In this document: piece by piece, positions 1-9,366 of the stretch | Numbering within the stretch: the first letter of the stretch is position 1 | How the letters are laid out: the number at the start of each line of letters is the position of its first letter | From: Spirochaetales bacterium | GTDB lineage: Bacteria > Spirochaetota > Spirochaetia > DSM-2461 | Direction: 5' to 3' | Assembly (NCBI GenBank): GCA_003247135.1 | Contig: QKAW01000033.1 | Span: 62,001 to 126,000 of the forward strand | Length of the DNA stretch: 64,000 nt | Position numbers and translations under genes: made by a program | Notes under the pieces: generated by a model | Seen by the model: only the letters and a program-made list of their open reading frames with translations | The model's database searches: none | What the model was told of the DNA's origin: nothing

Positions 1-1
1 T

Positions 2-1210
2 CTTGTAGACCTAAAATTTAACAAAATTGATGAACTTTGCAGATCATTAATATTAGGGGAAAAGGCGTATAGTTTTATAATTGATTCTATGGGAAATTAT
101 ATTTATCATCCAACTCAGCAGCTATTAAACAGCAATCTGCGTTCAGAACCAATAACAGAACTTTTAGAATTGAATGACGCAAATAATAATGGATACTATT
201 TTTTCTCTGATAAGTACTACTTAATAGAGACTTCAGTTTTTACTAATTGGAGTATTGTTGGAGCAACACATAATAGTGACATAATAACCGATTGGAAGAA
301 TGTACAACTAATATATACTGTTATTGGTCTTCTACTTTTTTTAATTGTTGGCCCGGCAACAAAAAGAATATCATCAGGAATAACACAGCCAGTTAGAAAG
401 TTACAGGCAATTATGAAAACTGTTGAAAATGGAGAATTCAACTTAATTGGAAAGATAAAAGCTACAGAAGAGATTCAAAAACTTGCATATGACTATGATA
501 TTATGGTTGGAAAAATAAGGGAACTTATAGAAACAAGTGTAAAGGATCAGGAGCAGAAAAGAAAAAGTGATCTTATCGCTCTTCAAGCCCAGATTAATCC
601 ACATTTCCTATACAATACATTAGACTCTATAATCTGGATGGGAGAGATGGGGCAGAATAAAAAAGTTGTAAAAATGACCTCAGCTTTATCTAAACTTTTT
701 AGAATTAGTATTAGTAAAGGTAATGAAATTGTAAAAATCAGAGATGAAATTGCTCATGTACAATCATATCTAACTATTCAGGAAATGAGATATCAGGATA
801 AATTCAATTTTTTAATAGATATTGATCCGGAACTGAATGAGTATCACATAATAAAAATTACTTTACAGCCATTAATTGAAAATGCAATATATCATGGAAT
901 AAAAGAGTGTAGTAATAAGGGTTTTATAAAAATTACTAGTAAATTTGAAAATGATATTATTAGTATTAGTGTTGCTGATAATGGTTCTGGAATGTCAGAT
1001 GATCAAGTTGAGAACCTTTGTAAGGGTTTGGAGTCAAATAGTGACGAATACCCTGCTTTCTCAAAACAGGGTATAGGGTTAAGCAATGTTCATCAGAGAA
1101 TTCAACTCTATTTTGGCATCGAGTATGGATTAAGTATAAAAAGTTCTCCGGGCTTTGGGACTACTGTTACCGTAACGATACCAGCTCTTACTCAGGATGG
1201 ATTAAAGTGA
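2..1210 (+). CDS. sensor histidine kinase, YesM/LytS type (5' end outside window)
   Basis: The reading frame is open from base 2, so the gene is cut by the window edge; the ATG at 89 in the ORF track is internal. Visible parts in order: the end of an extracytoplasmic sensor domain (dCache-like, through the SFIIDSMGNYIYHP region), a membrane segment (VIGLLLFLIVG), a HAMP linker, and a His_kinase domain with QINPHFLYNTLDS, where the phospho-accepting His is residue 172 of the track protein. A HATPase domain follows with LIENAIYHG, DNGSGM and GIGLSNV. This is the LytS/YesM family, which normally signals to an AraC-type response regulator; none is visible here and it may lie upstream of the window. 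The next gene starts inside its stop codon region, so the two are translationally coupled. Inference: it senses a sugar together with that binding protein. Confidence 0.93.
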   Translation, partial: LVDLKFNKIDELCRSLILGEKAYSFIIDSMGNYIYHPTQQLLNSNLRSEPITELLELNDANNNGYYFFSDKYYLIETSVFTNWSIVGATHNSDIITDWKNVQLIYTVIGLLLFLIVGPATKRISSGITQPVRKLQAIMKTVENGEFNLIGKIKATEEIQKLAYDYDIMVGKIRELIETSVKDQEQKRKSDLIALQAQINPHFLYNTLDSIIWMGEMGQNKKVVKMTSALSKLFRISISKGNEIVKIRDEIAHVQSYLTIQEMRYQDKFNFLIDIDPELNEYHIIKITLQPLIENAIYHGIKECSNKGFIKITSKFENDIISISVADNGSGMSDDQVENLCKGLESNSDEYPAFSKQGIGLSNVHQRIQLYFGIEYGLSIKSSPGFGTTVTVTIPALTQDGLK

Positions 1211-2190
1211 GAAATCTATATTTTATTCTACTTAGTATAATGGCATCACTTGTTCTATTTATGCTATTTTCCTTCTCATTTAGAAATCTATATACAAAGA
1301 AAATCAAACTTGAAGCCCCTATAGAGATAATTTTAAAATCTACAGAGGGAGAAACCATGGACTTTTGGGATGTTGTCAAACTTGGAATTGCAGAAGCAAA
1401 AAAAGAGTTTGGTATATCCGTCAATATATCTGGACCCAGATTTGAGAAAGAGATTAATAGGCAGATTTCTATTATGAATAGAATTATTGAAGAAGAACCT
1501 TCTTTAATTGTCCTTGCTGCATCTGATTACCAAAAATTATCTGGCTCAGTTACTAAAGCCCACAACAACAGGATTCCTGTAATCGCTTTGGATTCTGATG
1601 TTAATTCAGATTTCCCAGTCTCATTTGTTGGAACGAACAATATAATTGCAGGTCAGAAAGCCGGTAATGAAATGAAATTATTAATATCTGATTCTGTTAG
1701 AAAGGATATTGCAATTGTAAGCCATATAAAGGAGACAACAACTGCAATTGATAGGGAAAAAGGAGTAAGAACTGCTTTAGGAAATAATAAAATTATTGGT
1801 ACCTGGTTTTGTGATGTGGAAGAGGATAAAGCATATTCTATAGCCTTAAACCTACTGGAAAATGAAAATCTTGGAGGGATTATTGCTTTAAATGAAGTCG
1901 CAACATTAGGTGTCGCCAGAGCTATAGAAGAGAAAAATGCAAAAGATAGGGTTATAATCGTCGGGTTTGATAATGCTATCCGGGAATTGACCTATCTTGA
2001 AGAGGGAATTATTAAGGCTACAGTTGTACAAAGACCATATAATATGGGTTATCTGGCTGTTAAAACTGCAGTAGAGTTCTTAAGCGGGAAAAAAGTAGAG
2101 TCGAATATCGATACAGGTTCAATTCTTATTACTAAAGAAAATATGTTTAAAAGAGAGTATCAAGAGCTAATATTCCCATTTAGTAATTAA
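1207..2190 (+). CDS. membrane-anchored sugar-binding protein (Peripla_BP_4), sensor-kinase partner
   Basis: The gene begins with a GTG that overlaps the stop of the kinase gene by 4 bases. Residues about 4-26 form one hydrophobic segment without a clear cleavage or lipobox site, so the protein is probably anchored with its body in the periplasm. The rest is a LacI/ribose-binding-protein fold (Peripla_BP_4): MDFWDVVKLGI, IPVIALDSDV, VGFDNAIREL. The DFWxxVKLG segment is shared with the ABC binding protein at 16199-17311, so the two are paralogues. No permease or ATPase follows. A membrane-tethered sugar-binding protein coupled to a LytS-type kinase is known from the XylFII-LytS system of Clostridium beijerinckii. 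I infer the same accessory-sensor role here; the ligand is unknown. Confidence 0.85.
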   Translation: MRNLYFILLSIMASLVLFMLFSFSFRNLYTKKIKLEAPIEIILKSTEGETMDFWDVVKLGIAEAKKEFGISVNISGPRFEKEINRQISIMNRIIEEEPSLIVLAASDYQKLSGSVTKAHNNRIPVIALDSDVNSDFPVSFVGTNNIIAGQKAGNEMKLLISDSVRKDIAIVSHIKETTTAIDREKGVRTALGNNKIIGTWFCDVEEDKAYSIALNLLENENLGGIIALNEVATLGVARAIEEKNAKDRVIIVGFDNAIRELTYLEEGIIKATVVQRPYNMGYLAVKTAVEFLSGKKVESNIDTGSILITKENMFKREYQELIFPFSN

Positions 2191-2214
2191 GAATTGAAAA
2201 CTCAATATTTTATG

Positions 2215-2637
2215 TTACCAGGTTCCTATGTTTTCCATTGATATCCAGGGCTCACATGGTTTTAATGCATTATCTTTCTGTAAGATCTCTATAGATATGT
2301 TGTCTGGTGTTTTGATAAAAGCCATTCTACCGTCTCTTGGAGGTCGGTTTATTGTTATGTTCATATCTATAAGTTTTTTGCACACATCATAAATATTATC
2401 AACTACAATTGCCAGGTGACCAAAGTTTCTTGCATTACCATAGTCTTCATTATTTCCCCAATTATATGTTAGTTCTACTTCAGACCCACCCTCATCGTCA
2501 GCTAAATAGGTTAGGGTACACTTCCAATCCGGGTATTCATTCTCTCTAACCACCTTGAAACCCAAACCATCTACAAAAAATTTTTTACTTGCTTCTAAAT
2601 CTGAAACTCTAATCATACTATGTACAAACTTCATCAC
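2215..2637 (-). CDS. gloA: lactoylglutathione lyase (glyoxalase I), VOC family
   Basis: At 140 aa this is a single glyoxalase I domain made of two beta-alpha-beta-beta-beta repeats. The expected metal ligands are all in place: His6 (FVHSMIRV), Glu55 (EVELTYNW), His74 (FGHLAIVVD) and Glu117 (ISIEILQ), matching the His-Glu-His-Glu set of the Escherichia coli enzyme. It isomerises the hemithioacetal of methylglyoxal and a thiol to S-lactoylthiol in the cytoplasm. The gene stands alone, convergent with the sugar-binding protein gene (24-base gap). Whether glutathione or another thiol is the cofactor in this organism cannot be seen from the sequence. Confidence 0.92.
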   Translation of the reverse strand: MMKFVHSMIRVSDLEASKKFFVDGLGFKVVRENEYPDWKCTLTYLADDEGGSEVELTYNWGNNEDYGNARNFGHLAIVVDNIYDVCKKLIDMNITINRPPRDGRMAFIKTPDNISIEILQKDNALKPCEPWISMENIGTW

Positions 2638-2794
2638 TTCTCCTTTGAATTATCTGATAAATTATTGTTTTTTTTATTAATCTAAAATGTGAATTATTCC
2701 TACTGACATATTTAAATACTTACTACACCTTTTACATATTATTATTTATACTCCATCTTATATTAATAGACAAATAAGGCAAAATAACAAAGAT

Positions 2795-3634
2795 ATGAAA
2801 TTAATAAAAGATAGAAAAACCGCCATTATTGGCATGGTTATATGCGCAATTTTATGGAGTACAGGTGGTCTTTTTATAAAAATAGTTAATGGACACCCTA
2901 TTGGTATAGCTGGAGCCAGGGCAGGTATCGCTGCTGTTTTTATGTTATTCTTAGTGAAATTCAAGGTAATAAAGCCAACAAAAAACATTATGTTAGGAGT
3001 TGTTTTTTATACAATTACAGTTGTTGGTTTTGTTACAGCTAATAAATTAACGACATCTGCAAATGCTGTTTTATTGCAGTATATTGCCCCTATCTGGGTA
3101 GCAATATTTGCAGCTATATTTTTAAAGGACAGATTAAGAAAATCTGACATTGTCAGCATCTCTTTTATGATTTTGGGTTTAATTTTATTTTTTACTGAAA
3201 AGTTAAGTGGTGGAATGCTAATAGGAAATATTATCGCAGTAATTACCAGTTTCTCTTTTGCCGGCTTTTTTATTGTTATTAAAACCATACCGGATAGTGA
3301 TAAAATATATCCAATTATTTATGGGAATATTCTAACGGCATTAATTGGTATTCCTTTTTATTCAGATGAATTAATAGTTGGTAGTAGTCCTTATGCACTT
3401 CTGTTTTTAGGTGTTATTCAAATCGGTTTAGCTTATGTTTTTTATTATAAATCCATGGTCTATTTAAAGGCATTAGATGCTGTATTAATACCTGTTTTGG
3501 AACCACTGTTAAACCCGGTCTGGGTGTTTTTTATTGTAGGGGAGAGTCCATCTTTAATGACTATAACTGGAGGTTTTTTTGTTATTTTCAGTGTTTTAAT
3601 GCGATCAGTACATCAGGCAAAAACTAAAAAATAA
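2795..3634 (+). CDS. EamA/DMT-family transporter
   Basis: A 279-aa, very hydrophobic protein with about ten membrane segments in two homologous five-helix halves, the EamA (DUF6) architecture. It starts with IGMVICAILWSTGGLFIKI, a typical first EamA helix with the conserved WS-x-GG-x-F. Members of this inner-membrane family export or exchange metabolites such as amino acids or nucleosides, but substrate cannot be predicted from sequence. The gene has no operon partners: gloA is divergent upstream and the beta-lactamase-like gene is convergent downstream. The Shine-Dalgarno site is weak. Confidence 0.85.
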   Translation: MKLIKDRKTAIIGMVICAILWSTGGLFIKIVNGHPIGIAGARAGIAAVFMLFLVKFKVIKPTKNIMLGVVFYTITVVGFVTANKLTTSANAVLLQYIAPIWVAIFAAIFLKDRLRKSDIVSISFMILGLILFFTEKLSGGMLIGNIIAVITSFSFAGFFIVIKTIPDSDKIYPIIYGNILTALIGIPFYSDELIVGSSPYALLFLGVIQIGLAYVFYYKSMVYLKALDAVLIPVLEPLLNPVWVFFIVGESPSLMTITGGFFVIFSVLMRSVHQAKTKK

Positions 3635-3671
3635 TCAAAATTCTATGCAGTAGTATAACTCCCGACATGGC

Positions 3672-4721
3672 CTAATATTCAAATGCAGGTATTATATACT
3701 CTTTCATTAATAAAAATGGCTGATTCTGCTTCTGGCTGTTATAAGCCGAGCCTGTAAAAACGGCAAGTAAATCAATACCAGGAATGGCAATTAAATATTG
3801 GCCACCATTCCCTCTTGATTGAAAAGAGATAACCTTACCATTTATCACTGGCTCTTGCCACCAAAGAAAGCCCATATATGGTCCTTGGATAGAATCTTCA
3901 AATATATTGCTTGTTGGTGTATTAATTTGAGTGATCCATTGACTGGAGATTATTTGACGACCTTTCCAAATTCCATTTTGAAGCACAAGTAATCCTATTT
4001 TTGCAAAATCTAATGGTTTAATCTTCAAGTGCCCTCCTGAATCAATTTCTCCTGATGGTGTTTTCTCAAAAGAATAATCAGAAATTTCTAATTCTTTAAA
4101 TAGATATAAATCTGCAAATTTATCAAAGGGCATTTTGCTTGCTCTTGCAATTATTTCACCAAGAATAATTACTCCTGCAGTAGAATACCGGAAGACTTCT
4201 CCAGGATTGTTTACTGGTTCAAGGTTAAAGAAAAAATCTATCCAAGATTTTGTTTTATACATTAGTTCTTCATTTCCTGGAGAATCTTTATACCAGTCAT
4301 CAGAATTTAAGCCAGAACGCATTGATAATAAATCTCGTATTGTAATTTTTGAGAAATAAAGGGGTAAATTTTGCTTTTCAGGAAAAAATGTAGTAATTGG
4401 TACATCAATATCAAGAATAAATCCCTTATCAATGGCGATTCCTACTAGAAGTGCCGTAATTGCTTTTGTAGAAGAACGAATATCATGCTTTTTATCTCTA
4501 TTATAGTTATTAAAATATCGTTCAAATGCAATATTTCCATTTTTATAAATAAGAATTGAATCAATTTTATTATTTCCATCAGAATTGAGCATTTTGTCAA
4601 AATATTGTTTATCGGCACCGTTATTATTAAGATAATTTTTTTCACTGTCAGTTAATGGCATATTAAATGTTCTACAAGCGGTAAAAAGCAGACAAATAAC
4701 AATATATACACAAGATTTCAT
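3672..4721 (-). CDS. serine hydrolase, beta-lactamase/penicillin-binding-protein fold, lipoprotein
   Basis: A 349-aa protein of the Beta-lactamase (class C/EstB-like) family. The leader KSCVYIVICLLFTAC fits a lipoprotein signal with Cys16 as the lipidated residue. The nucleophile motif SxxK is present as SSTK (Ser83, Lys86) in DIRSSTKAITALLVG. The Tyr motif is YSTAG, and the third motif region is GNGGQYLIA. These active-site elements suggest an active serine hydrolase (esterase, D,D-peptidase or aminohydrolase) tethered in the periplasm. The family seldom confers beta-lactam resistance, so resistance should not be inferred. It has no operon partners. Confidence 0.85.
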   Translation of the reverse strand: MKSCVYIVICLLFTACRTFNMPLTDSEKNYLNNNGADKQYFDKMLNSDGNNKIDSILIYKNGNIAFERYFNNYNRDKKHDIRSSTKAITALLVGIAIDKGFILDIDVPITTFFPEKQNLPLYFSKITIRDLLSMRSGLNSDDWYKDSPGNEELMYKTKSWIDFFFNLEPVNNPGEVFRYSTAGVIILGEIIARASKMPFDKFADLYLFKELEISDYSFEKTPSGEIDSGGHLKIKPLDFAKIGLLVLQNGIWKGRQIISSQWITQINTPTSNIFEDSIQGPYMGFLWWQEPVINGKVISFQSRGNGGQYLIAIPGIDLLAVFTGSAYNSQKQNQPFLLMKEYIIPAFEY

Positions 4722-4768
4722 ATTTTTTCCTACTTTTAGAATTCTAAAAAAATTATCTGGATATGTGT

Positions 4769-4843
4769 TGTGATATAAATCATGAAAAAAATCCGGTATG
4801 GTTTAACTCTTTCTTAATTACCGTATCAGCTCATTATATCACA
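4769..4843. repeat. imperfect long inverted repeat upstream of the serine hydrolase gene
   Basis: The arms TGTGATATAA (4769-4778) and TTATATCACA (4834-4843) are perfect inverted repeats. Inside them CGGTA and TACCG also pair, so about 75 bases could fold into one interrupted hairpin. The element lies in the 273-base non-coding stretch between the serine hydrolase start and the frameshifted gene at 4996. It could be a regulator site, a structured leader or a small mobile-element remnant. The rest of that stretch shows only AT-rich sequence. Confidence 0.4.
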
Positions 4844-4995
4844 GTCTTTATTTAATATTAATTAAATATGAATAATTACTTAAATTTTGTTAAGAGTAAA
4901 ATATCAATATAACTAATTAAACAACTATTATCAATTTTCCCCGAACCAACCTTTCGCACAAAATACAGAGAATATCTGTAATGGGAGATTTAATA

Positions 4996-5511
4996 ATGAA
5001 AGGATTAGTAGTTTTAATTTTAGCAATGGTTACAATTATAACAGCAGAAGAAACAGAATATACAAGGCATGGTAAAAAAGTAATCCTAAATGAGGATTTT
5101 ACATGGTCTTATATTGTATCAAATACATCAGATAATGTTTTTAGGAGTAATTTCTGAATTAGATTGTGTTGTAGTTTACTTCTTCACAAATAACCTACTA
5201 ACAGGTGCAAGATACTATTTCACTGAGTCTCACAGTAATGATAATGACTACATCTATGATTACAATAGTATGAAAGAGTTGCTAACTAAGAAGTATGGAG
5301 AACCAACAACTGATGATGATTGGTGGAAAGATGATCTATATATATAGATTATTCTAAGTGGGGATTTGTTATCAGTTATGGACACTATGTTACATATGCA
5401 ACATGGGAAGGTGAAAACTTTGTTATAGCGAATAAGATTGATTACTCATCTGTAGTACTAAAGGATATGAAGGAAGATGCATTTATATTACAAACCATGG
5501 ATGAATTATAA
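4996..5511 (+). pseudogene. secreted protein gene of unknown function, broken by two frameshifts
   Basis: The ATG at 4996 opens a signal-peptide-like N-terminus (KGLVVLILAMVTIITAEE). That frame stops after SDNVFRSNF near 5155. Sense continues in the next frame (FLGVISELDCVVVYFF through LLTKKYGEP and WWKDDLYI, the 85-aa track ORF) to a stop at 5345-5347. It then resumes in the first frame with DYSKWGFVISYGHYVTYATW and ends in a TAA at 5509-5511. The first break sits at a T5 run (about 5140), the second at the TA repeat in ctatatatag. Spliced together the protein would be about 170 aa, with a conserved-looking KYGEP...W..DLY...WGFxISxGH pattern that I recognise only as a secreted hypothetical family. 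Either a true pseudogene or sequencing indels at short repeats. Confidence 0.75.
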
Positions 5512-5521
5512 AAAAACGGAC

Positions 5522-5538
5522 TTCTAAGATTCTTAGAA
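5522..5538. promoter_or_regulatory. perfect palindrome upstream of hsdM
   Basis: TTCTAAG-ATT-CTTAGAA is a 7-base perfect inverted repeat with a 3-base loop, 56 bases before the hsdM start. No T-run follows, so it does not look like a factor-independent terminator. It could be an operator controlling the restriction operon or the residual 3' hairpin of the broken gene. Confidence 0.35.
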
Positions 5539-5594
5539 TAGGGATAAACTAGATAAAATAATATTGAAACTATGTAATTATAAAGGATATATAA

Positions 5595-7142
5595 ATGTCA
5601 AGTAAAGCGCAAAGAGCTGAATTACAATCTCAAATATGGAAAATAGCCAATGATGTACGTGGGTCAGTAGATGGATGGGATTTTAAACAATTTGTCCTGG
5701 GAACACTTTTTTACAGGTTTATTAGTGAGAACTTCACTAATTATATAGAAGCAGGTGATGATAGTGTAGATTATGCAAATCTCCCAGATTCAGTTATTAC
5801 ACCTGAAATTAAAGATGATGCTATTAAAACGAAAGGATACTTTATATATCCTAGTCAGTTATTTATAAATATTGCAAAAAATGCCAATACTAACGAGAAC
5901 CTAAATAGTGATCTAAAGGATATTTTTACCGCTATAGAAAGTTCTGCAAATGGTTATCCTTCAGAAGTAGATATAAAAGGACTTTTTGCAGATTTTGATA
6001 CAACAAGTAATAGACTTGGTAATAGTGTTAAAGATAAAAACAGCCGTTTAGCTGCAGTTATTAAAGGTGTTGATGGTTTAAACTTTGGTAACTTTGAAGA
6101 TAACCATATTGATCTATTTGGTGATGCCTATGAGTTCTTAATTTCCAACTATGCAGCCAATGCCGGCAAGTCCGGTGGTGAGTTTTTTACTCCACAAAAT
6201 GTTTCAAAACTAATTGCCCAGTTAGCTATGCATAAGCAAGATAGTGTAAATAAAATATATGATCCTGCTGCCGGTTCAGGTTCTTTACTTCTTCAGGCTA
6301 AAAAACATTTTGATTCCCATATTATAGAAGATGGTTTCTTTGGTCAGGAGATAAACCATACTACTTACAATCTTGCCAGAATGAATATGTTTTTACACAA
6401 CATTAACTACGATAAGTTTAATATTGCCCTAGGTAATACTCTTTTAGAACCACACTATGGTGACGATAAACCCTTCGATGCAATTGTTTCTAACCCTCCA
6501 TACTCTATCAATTGGATTGGAGATGAAGATCCAACACTAATTAATGATGAGAGGTTTGCTCCTGCAGGTGTTCTTGCTCCTAAATCCAAGGCTGACTTTG
6601 CTTTTGTTCTACATGCGTTAAGCTATCTATCCAGTAAAGGAAGAGCAGCTATAGTTTGTTTCCCTGGAATATTCTACAGAGGTGGAGCAGAGCAGAAAAT
6701 TAGAAAATATTTAATAGATAATAACTTTGTAGAAACGGTTATATCTCTTGCACCAAACTTATTCTTTGGTACCTCAATTGCAGTTAACATTCTTGTTTTA
6801 TCAAAAAACAAAGCAGAAAATAAAACCCAGTTCATTGATGCTTCAGGAGAAGATTTCTTTAAAAAAGAGACCAACAACAATGTTCTTACTGATGAACACA
6901 TTAAAGAAATAATGAGTATCTTTGATAATAAAGAAGATAAAGATCATGTAGCTATTTCTATAGATAATAACAAAATAGCTGAAAATGATTATAACCTATC
7001 AGTATCCTCCTATGTAGAAGCAGAGGATACTAGAGAAGTTATAGATATAAGAGAATTAAACAAAGAGATAGCAACAACAGTTGATAAGATAAATAACCTA
7101 AGAACATCAATTGACTCCATTATTCAGGAGATTGAAGCATGA
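5595..7142 (+). CDS. hsdM: type I restriction-modification system methyltransferase subunit HsdM
   Basis: A 515-aa N6-adenine methyltransferase. The N-terminal helical domain begins with the [22 protein letters not shown] region typical of the type IC (EcoR124-like) branch. The S-adenosylmethionine-binding motif is [10 protein letters not shown] and the catalytic motif IV is NPPYS. With HsdS it makes the M2S1 methylase, and with HsdR the restriction complex. The start has an AAGGA site 7 bases upstream. Its last codons overlap the start of the next gene by 4 bases, and the operon runs hsdM-yhcG-hsdS-Bro-hsdR with every junction overlapping. Confidence 0.97.
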   Translation: MSSKAQRAELQSQIWKIANDVRGSVDGWDFKQFVLGTLFYRFISENFTNYIEAGDDSVDYANLPDSVITPEIKDDAIKTKGYFIYPSQLFINIAKNANTNENLNSDLKDIFTAIESSANGYPSEVDIKGLFADFDTTSNRLGNSVKDKNSRLAAVIKGVDGLNFGNFEDNHIDLFGDAYEFLISNYAANAGKSGGEFFTPQNVSKLIAQLAMHKQDSVNKIYDPAAGSGSLLLQAKKHFDSHIIEDGFFGQEINHTTYNLARMNMFLHNINYDKFNIALGNTLLEPHYGDDKPFDAIVSNPPYSINWIGDEDPTLINDERFAPAGVLAPKSKADFAFVLHALSYLSSKGRAAIVCFPGIFYRGGAEQKIRKYLIDNNFVETVISLAPNLFFGTSIAVNILVLSKNKAENKTQFIDASGEDFFKKETNNNVLTDEHIKEIMSIFDNKEDKDHVAISIDNNKIAENDYNLSVSSYVEAEDTREVIDIRELNKEIATTVDKINNLRTSIDSIIQEIEA

Positions 7143-8191
7143 GTAATACAGAGCCACCAATTTCCATGACTACCCCCCCTAATGGATATAACGATTGGCT
7201 TTATAAACTTAAAAAGCGTATTAATGCAGCACAGCAAAAAGCATCTTTAGCAGTTAATCAAGAAGTTGTGTTACTCTATTGGCAGATTGGACATGATATT
7301 CTACAAAGTCAAAAGGAGCAGGGGTGGGGTGCAAAGGTTATTGAAAGGTTAGCCAATGATTTAAAGATTGCATTTCCTGATATGAAAGGATTTTCTATTC
7401 GTAACCTCAAATATATGCGAAGTTTTGCTGAAGAGTGGATAGATACTTCAATTGTGCAACAGCTTGTTGCACAAATACCCTGGGGGCATAATTTAATACT
7501 TTTAGATAAGTTAAATAATAATGACTCACGTATTTGGTATGCTCAAAAAACTATTGAACATGGCTGGTCACGTAATATTTTAGCTATGCAAATTGAATCC
7601 CGTCTTATGGAACGACAGGGAAGTGCCATTAACAACTTTGAAAATACTCTACCTAATTCACAATCTGATCTTGCCCGTGAATCTCTAAAAGATCCCTACA
7701 TCTTTGATTTTTTAAGGTTGGGAGAAGATACTCAAGAGAGGGAGATTGAAAAGGCATTGGTTAATCATGTTACTGATTTTCTACTTGAACTTGGAGCTGG
7801 TTTTGCCTTTGTTGGAAAGCAGGTGCATATAGAAGTAGGTGGTGATGATTTCTTTATTGATCTGCTTTTTTATCATCTTAAATTGCGTTGTTATATGGTT
7901 ATAGAGCTTAAAGCTGGTGATTTTAAACCGGAACATCTAGGTCAACTTGGGTTCTATCTAACTGCTGTAGATAGACAATTAAAAGATCCGCTGGATAAAC
8001 CGACAATAGGACTTCTTTTATGTAAAAGTAAAAACAAGATTGTTGCAGAATATGCTCTTGCTGACAAAAATCAGCCAATGGGCATTGCAGAATACAAATT
8101 AGAAAGCGCCCTTCCGGAACAACTAAAAACCAGTTTACCAACAATTGAACAGATTGAGAGGGAATTAGAATCGGAACGAGGTAAACAATGA
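7139..8191 (+). CDS. YhcG-like PDDEXK nuclease-domain protein (DUF1016)
   Basis: A 350-aa protein with the N-terminal DUF1016 helical domain ([28 protein letters not shown]...[16 protein letters not shown]) and a C-terminal PD-(D/E)XK-type fold. The core acidic residues are visible in [21 protein letters not shown] followed by [11 protein letters not shown]. YhcG proteins occur often inside or next to type I restriction loci and other defence islands; their role is not settled. Here the gene is embedded between hsdM and hsdS with 4-base overlaps on both sides, so it is expressed with the complex. The nuclease motif looks intact. Confidence 0.88.
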   Translation: MSNTEPPISMTTPPNGYNDWLYKLKKRINAAQQKASLAVNQEVVLLYWQIGHDILQSQKEQGWGAKVIERLANDLKIAFPDMKGFSIRNLKYMRSFAEEWIDTSIVQQLVAQIPWGHNLILLDKLNNNDSRIWYAQKTIEHGWSRNILAMQIESRLMERQGSAINNFENTLPNSQSDLARESLKDPYIFDFLRLGEDTQEREIEKALVNHVTDFLLELGAGFAFVGKQVHIEVGGDDFFIDLLFYHLKLRCYMVIELKAGDFKPEHLGQLGFYLTAVDRQLKDPLDKPTIGLLLCKSKNKIVAEYALADKNQPMGIAEYKLESALPEQLKTSLPTIEQIERELESERGKQ

Positions 8192-9366
8192 ATAAAAACA
8201 ACTATATAGAAAAGTTATTAGATGGGGTTGAGGTTGAATGGAAAAAATTAGGAGTTGTTTGTGATATTTTGACAGGAGGAGAGGCTCCAAATAATTGTAT
8301 TAAGGGAGCAAACTCAACTTCAGAGTTAAAATATCCTATATATGGAAATGGTACTGATGTGTATGGATATACTGATACTTATAGAGTCGATAGAGATGCT
8401 GTAACAATTTCTTCTATTGGTGCAAATACAGGAGCAATATATTTTAGAAAAGCTTTTTTTACACCAATTATTAGGCTTAAAGTTGTAATTCCTAAAATAG
8501 AGGATTTATTACCTAGGTTTATTTATCATTATCTGACTTCTATAACAATTACGAGTAAGAGTAGTAGTGTGCCCAATATGAATGCTAATGATGTAAAAAA
8601 AATTAATATACCAATACCTCCAATAAAAGTACAAAAAGAAATTGTCCGTATACTAGACACTTTTACAGAGCTTACTACAGAGCTTACTACAGAGCTTGCA
8701 GCCCGTAAAAAACAGTATACCTATTATCGTGATAAATTACTAACCTTTGATGAAAATGAAGTAGAGTGGAAAAGGATTGATGAAGTCAGCGAACTTGTAC
8801 GAGGGAATGGTTTACCCAAAAGTGATTTTACAGATACTGGAATTCCTGCAATTCATTACGGTCAAATTTATACTTATTATGGTACATATACCAATAAAAC
8901 CATATCTTTTGTCTCCTCTGAAACAGCTAAAAAATTAAAAAAAGTTAATACAGGGGATATTATCATTACCAATACAAGTGAAAATTTAGATGATGTTGGT
9001 AAAGCATTAGTATATTTGGGAGAAGATCAAGCAGTTACTGGTGGTCATGCGACTATTATTAGACCTACAAAAGAACTTCTAAATAAGTATTTTGCTTACT
9101 ATACTCAATCCTCACATTTTTCTAAGTTAAAAAGAAGATATGCAAAAGGTACTAAAGTAATAGATGTTTCTGCCACTGATATGGCTAAAATTATAATCCC
9201 AATACCATCCTTAGAAACCCAAGAAAAAATTGTCTCTATCCTAGATAAGTTCGATACTTTAACTACTTCTATTAGTGAGGGTCTACCTAGGGAGATAGAG
9301 TTAAGACAGAAGCAGTATGAGTATTATAGGGATATGTTATTAAGTTTTCCTAAAGAGGTACTATGA
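8188..9366 (+). CDS. hsdS: type I restriction-modification system specificity subunit HsdS
   Basis: A 392-aa HsdS with two target-recognition domains (about residues 8-150 and 195-355). Each is followed by a long spacer helix with the related ends LAARKKQYTYYRDKLLTF and ELRQKQYEYYRDMLLSF, the circular internal repeat typical of HsdS. The central spacer contains TELTTELTTEL, encoded by a 12-base direct repeat (see repeat entry). This corresponds in position and sequence type to the TAEL repeats of EcoR124-class HsdS, where copy number sets the gap length of the bipartite target. The target sequence itself cannot be read from the protein. Confidence 0.95.
   Translation: MNKNNYIEKLLDGVEVEWKKLGVVCDILTGGEAPNNCIKGANSTSELKYPIYGNGTDVYGYTDTYRVDRDAVTISSIGANTGAIYFRKAFFTPIIRLKVVIPKIEDLLPRFIYHYLTSITITSKSSSVPNMNANDVKKINIPIPPIKVQKEIVRILDTFTELTTELTTELAARKKQYTYYRDKLLTFDENEVEWKRIDEVSELVRGNGLPKSDFTDTGIPAIHYGQIYTYYGTYTNKTISFVSSETAKKLKKVNTGDIIITNTSENLDDVGKALVYLGEDQAVTGGHATIIRPTKELLNKYFAYYTQSSHFSKLKRRYAKGTKVIDVSATDMAKIIIPIPSLETQEKIVSILDKFDTLTTSISEGLPREIELRQKQYEYYRDMLLSFPKEVL
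8665..8697 (+). repeat. 12-bp in-frame tandem repeat in hsdS spacer helix
   Basis: ACAGAGCTTACT occurs at 8665-8676 and 8677-8688, followed by a nine-base partial copy (ACAGAGCTT) at 8689-8697. Each unit adds four residues (TELT) to the central helix of HsdS. Slippage by one unit keeps the frame and would change the distance between the two recognition domains. Confidence 0.9.

Noticed and set aside
3672-4721. Beta-lactam resistance gene
   Set aside because: Only the general serine-hydrolase fold is supported; most such lipoproteins are not resistance enzymes.
8665-8697. CRISPR-like or VNTR array
   Set aside because: Only 2.75 in-frame 12-base units within hsdS; no spacers and no cas genes.
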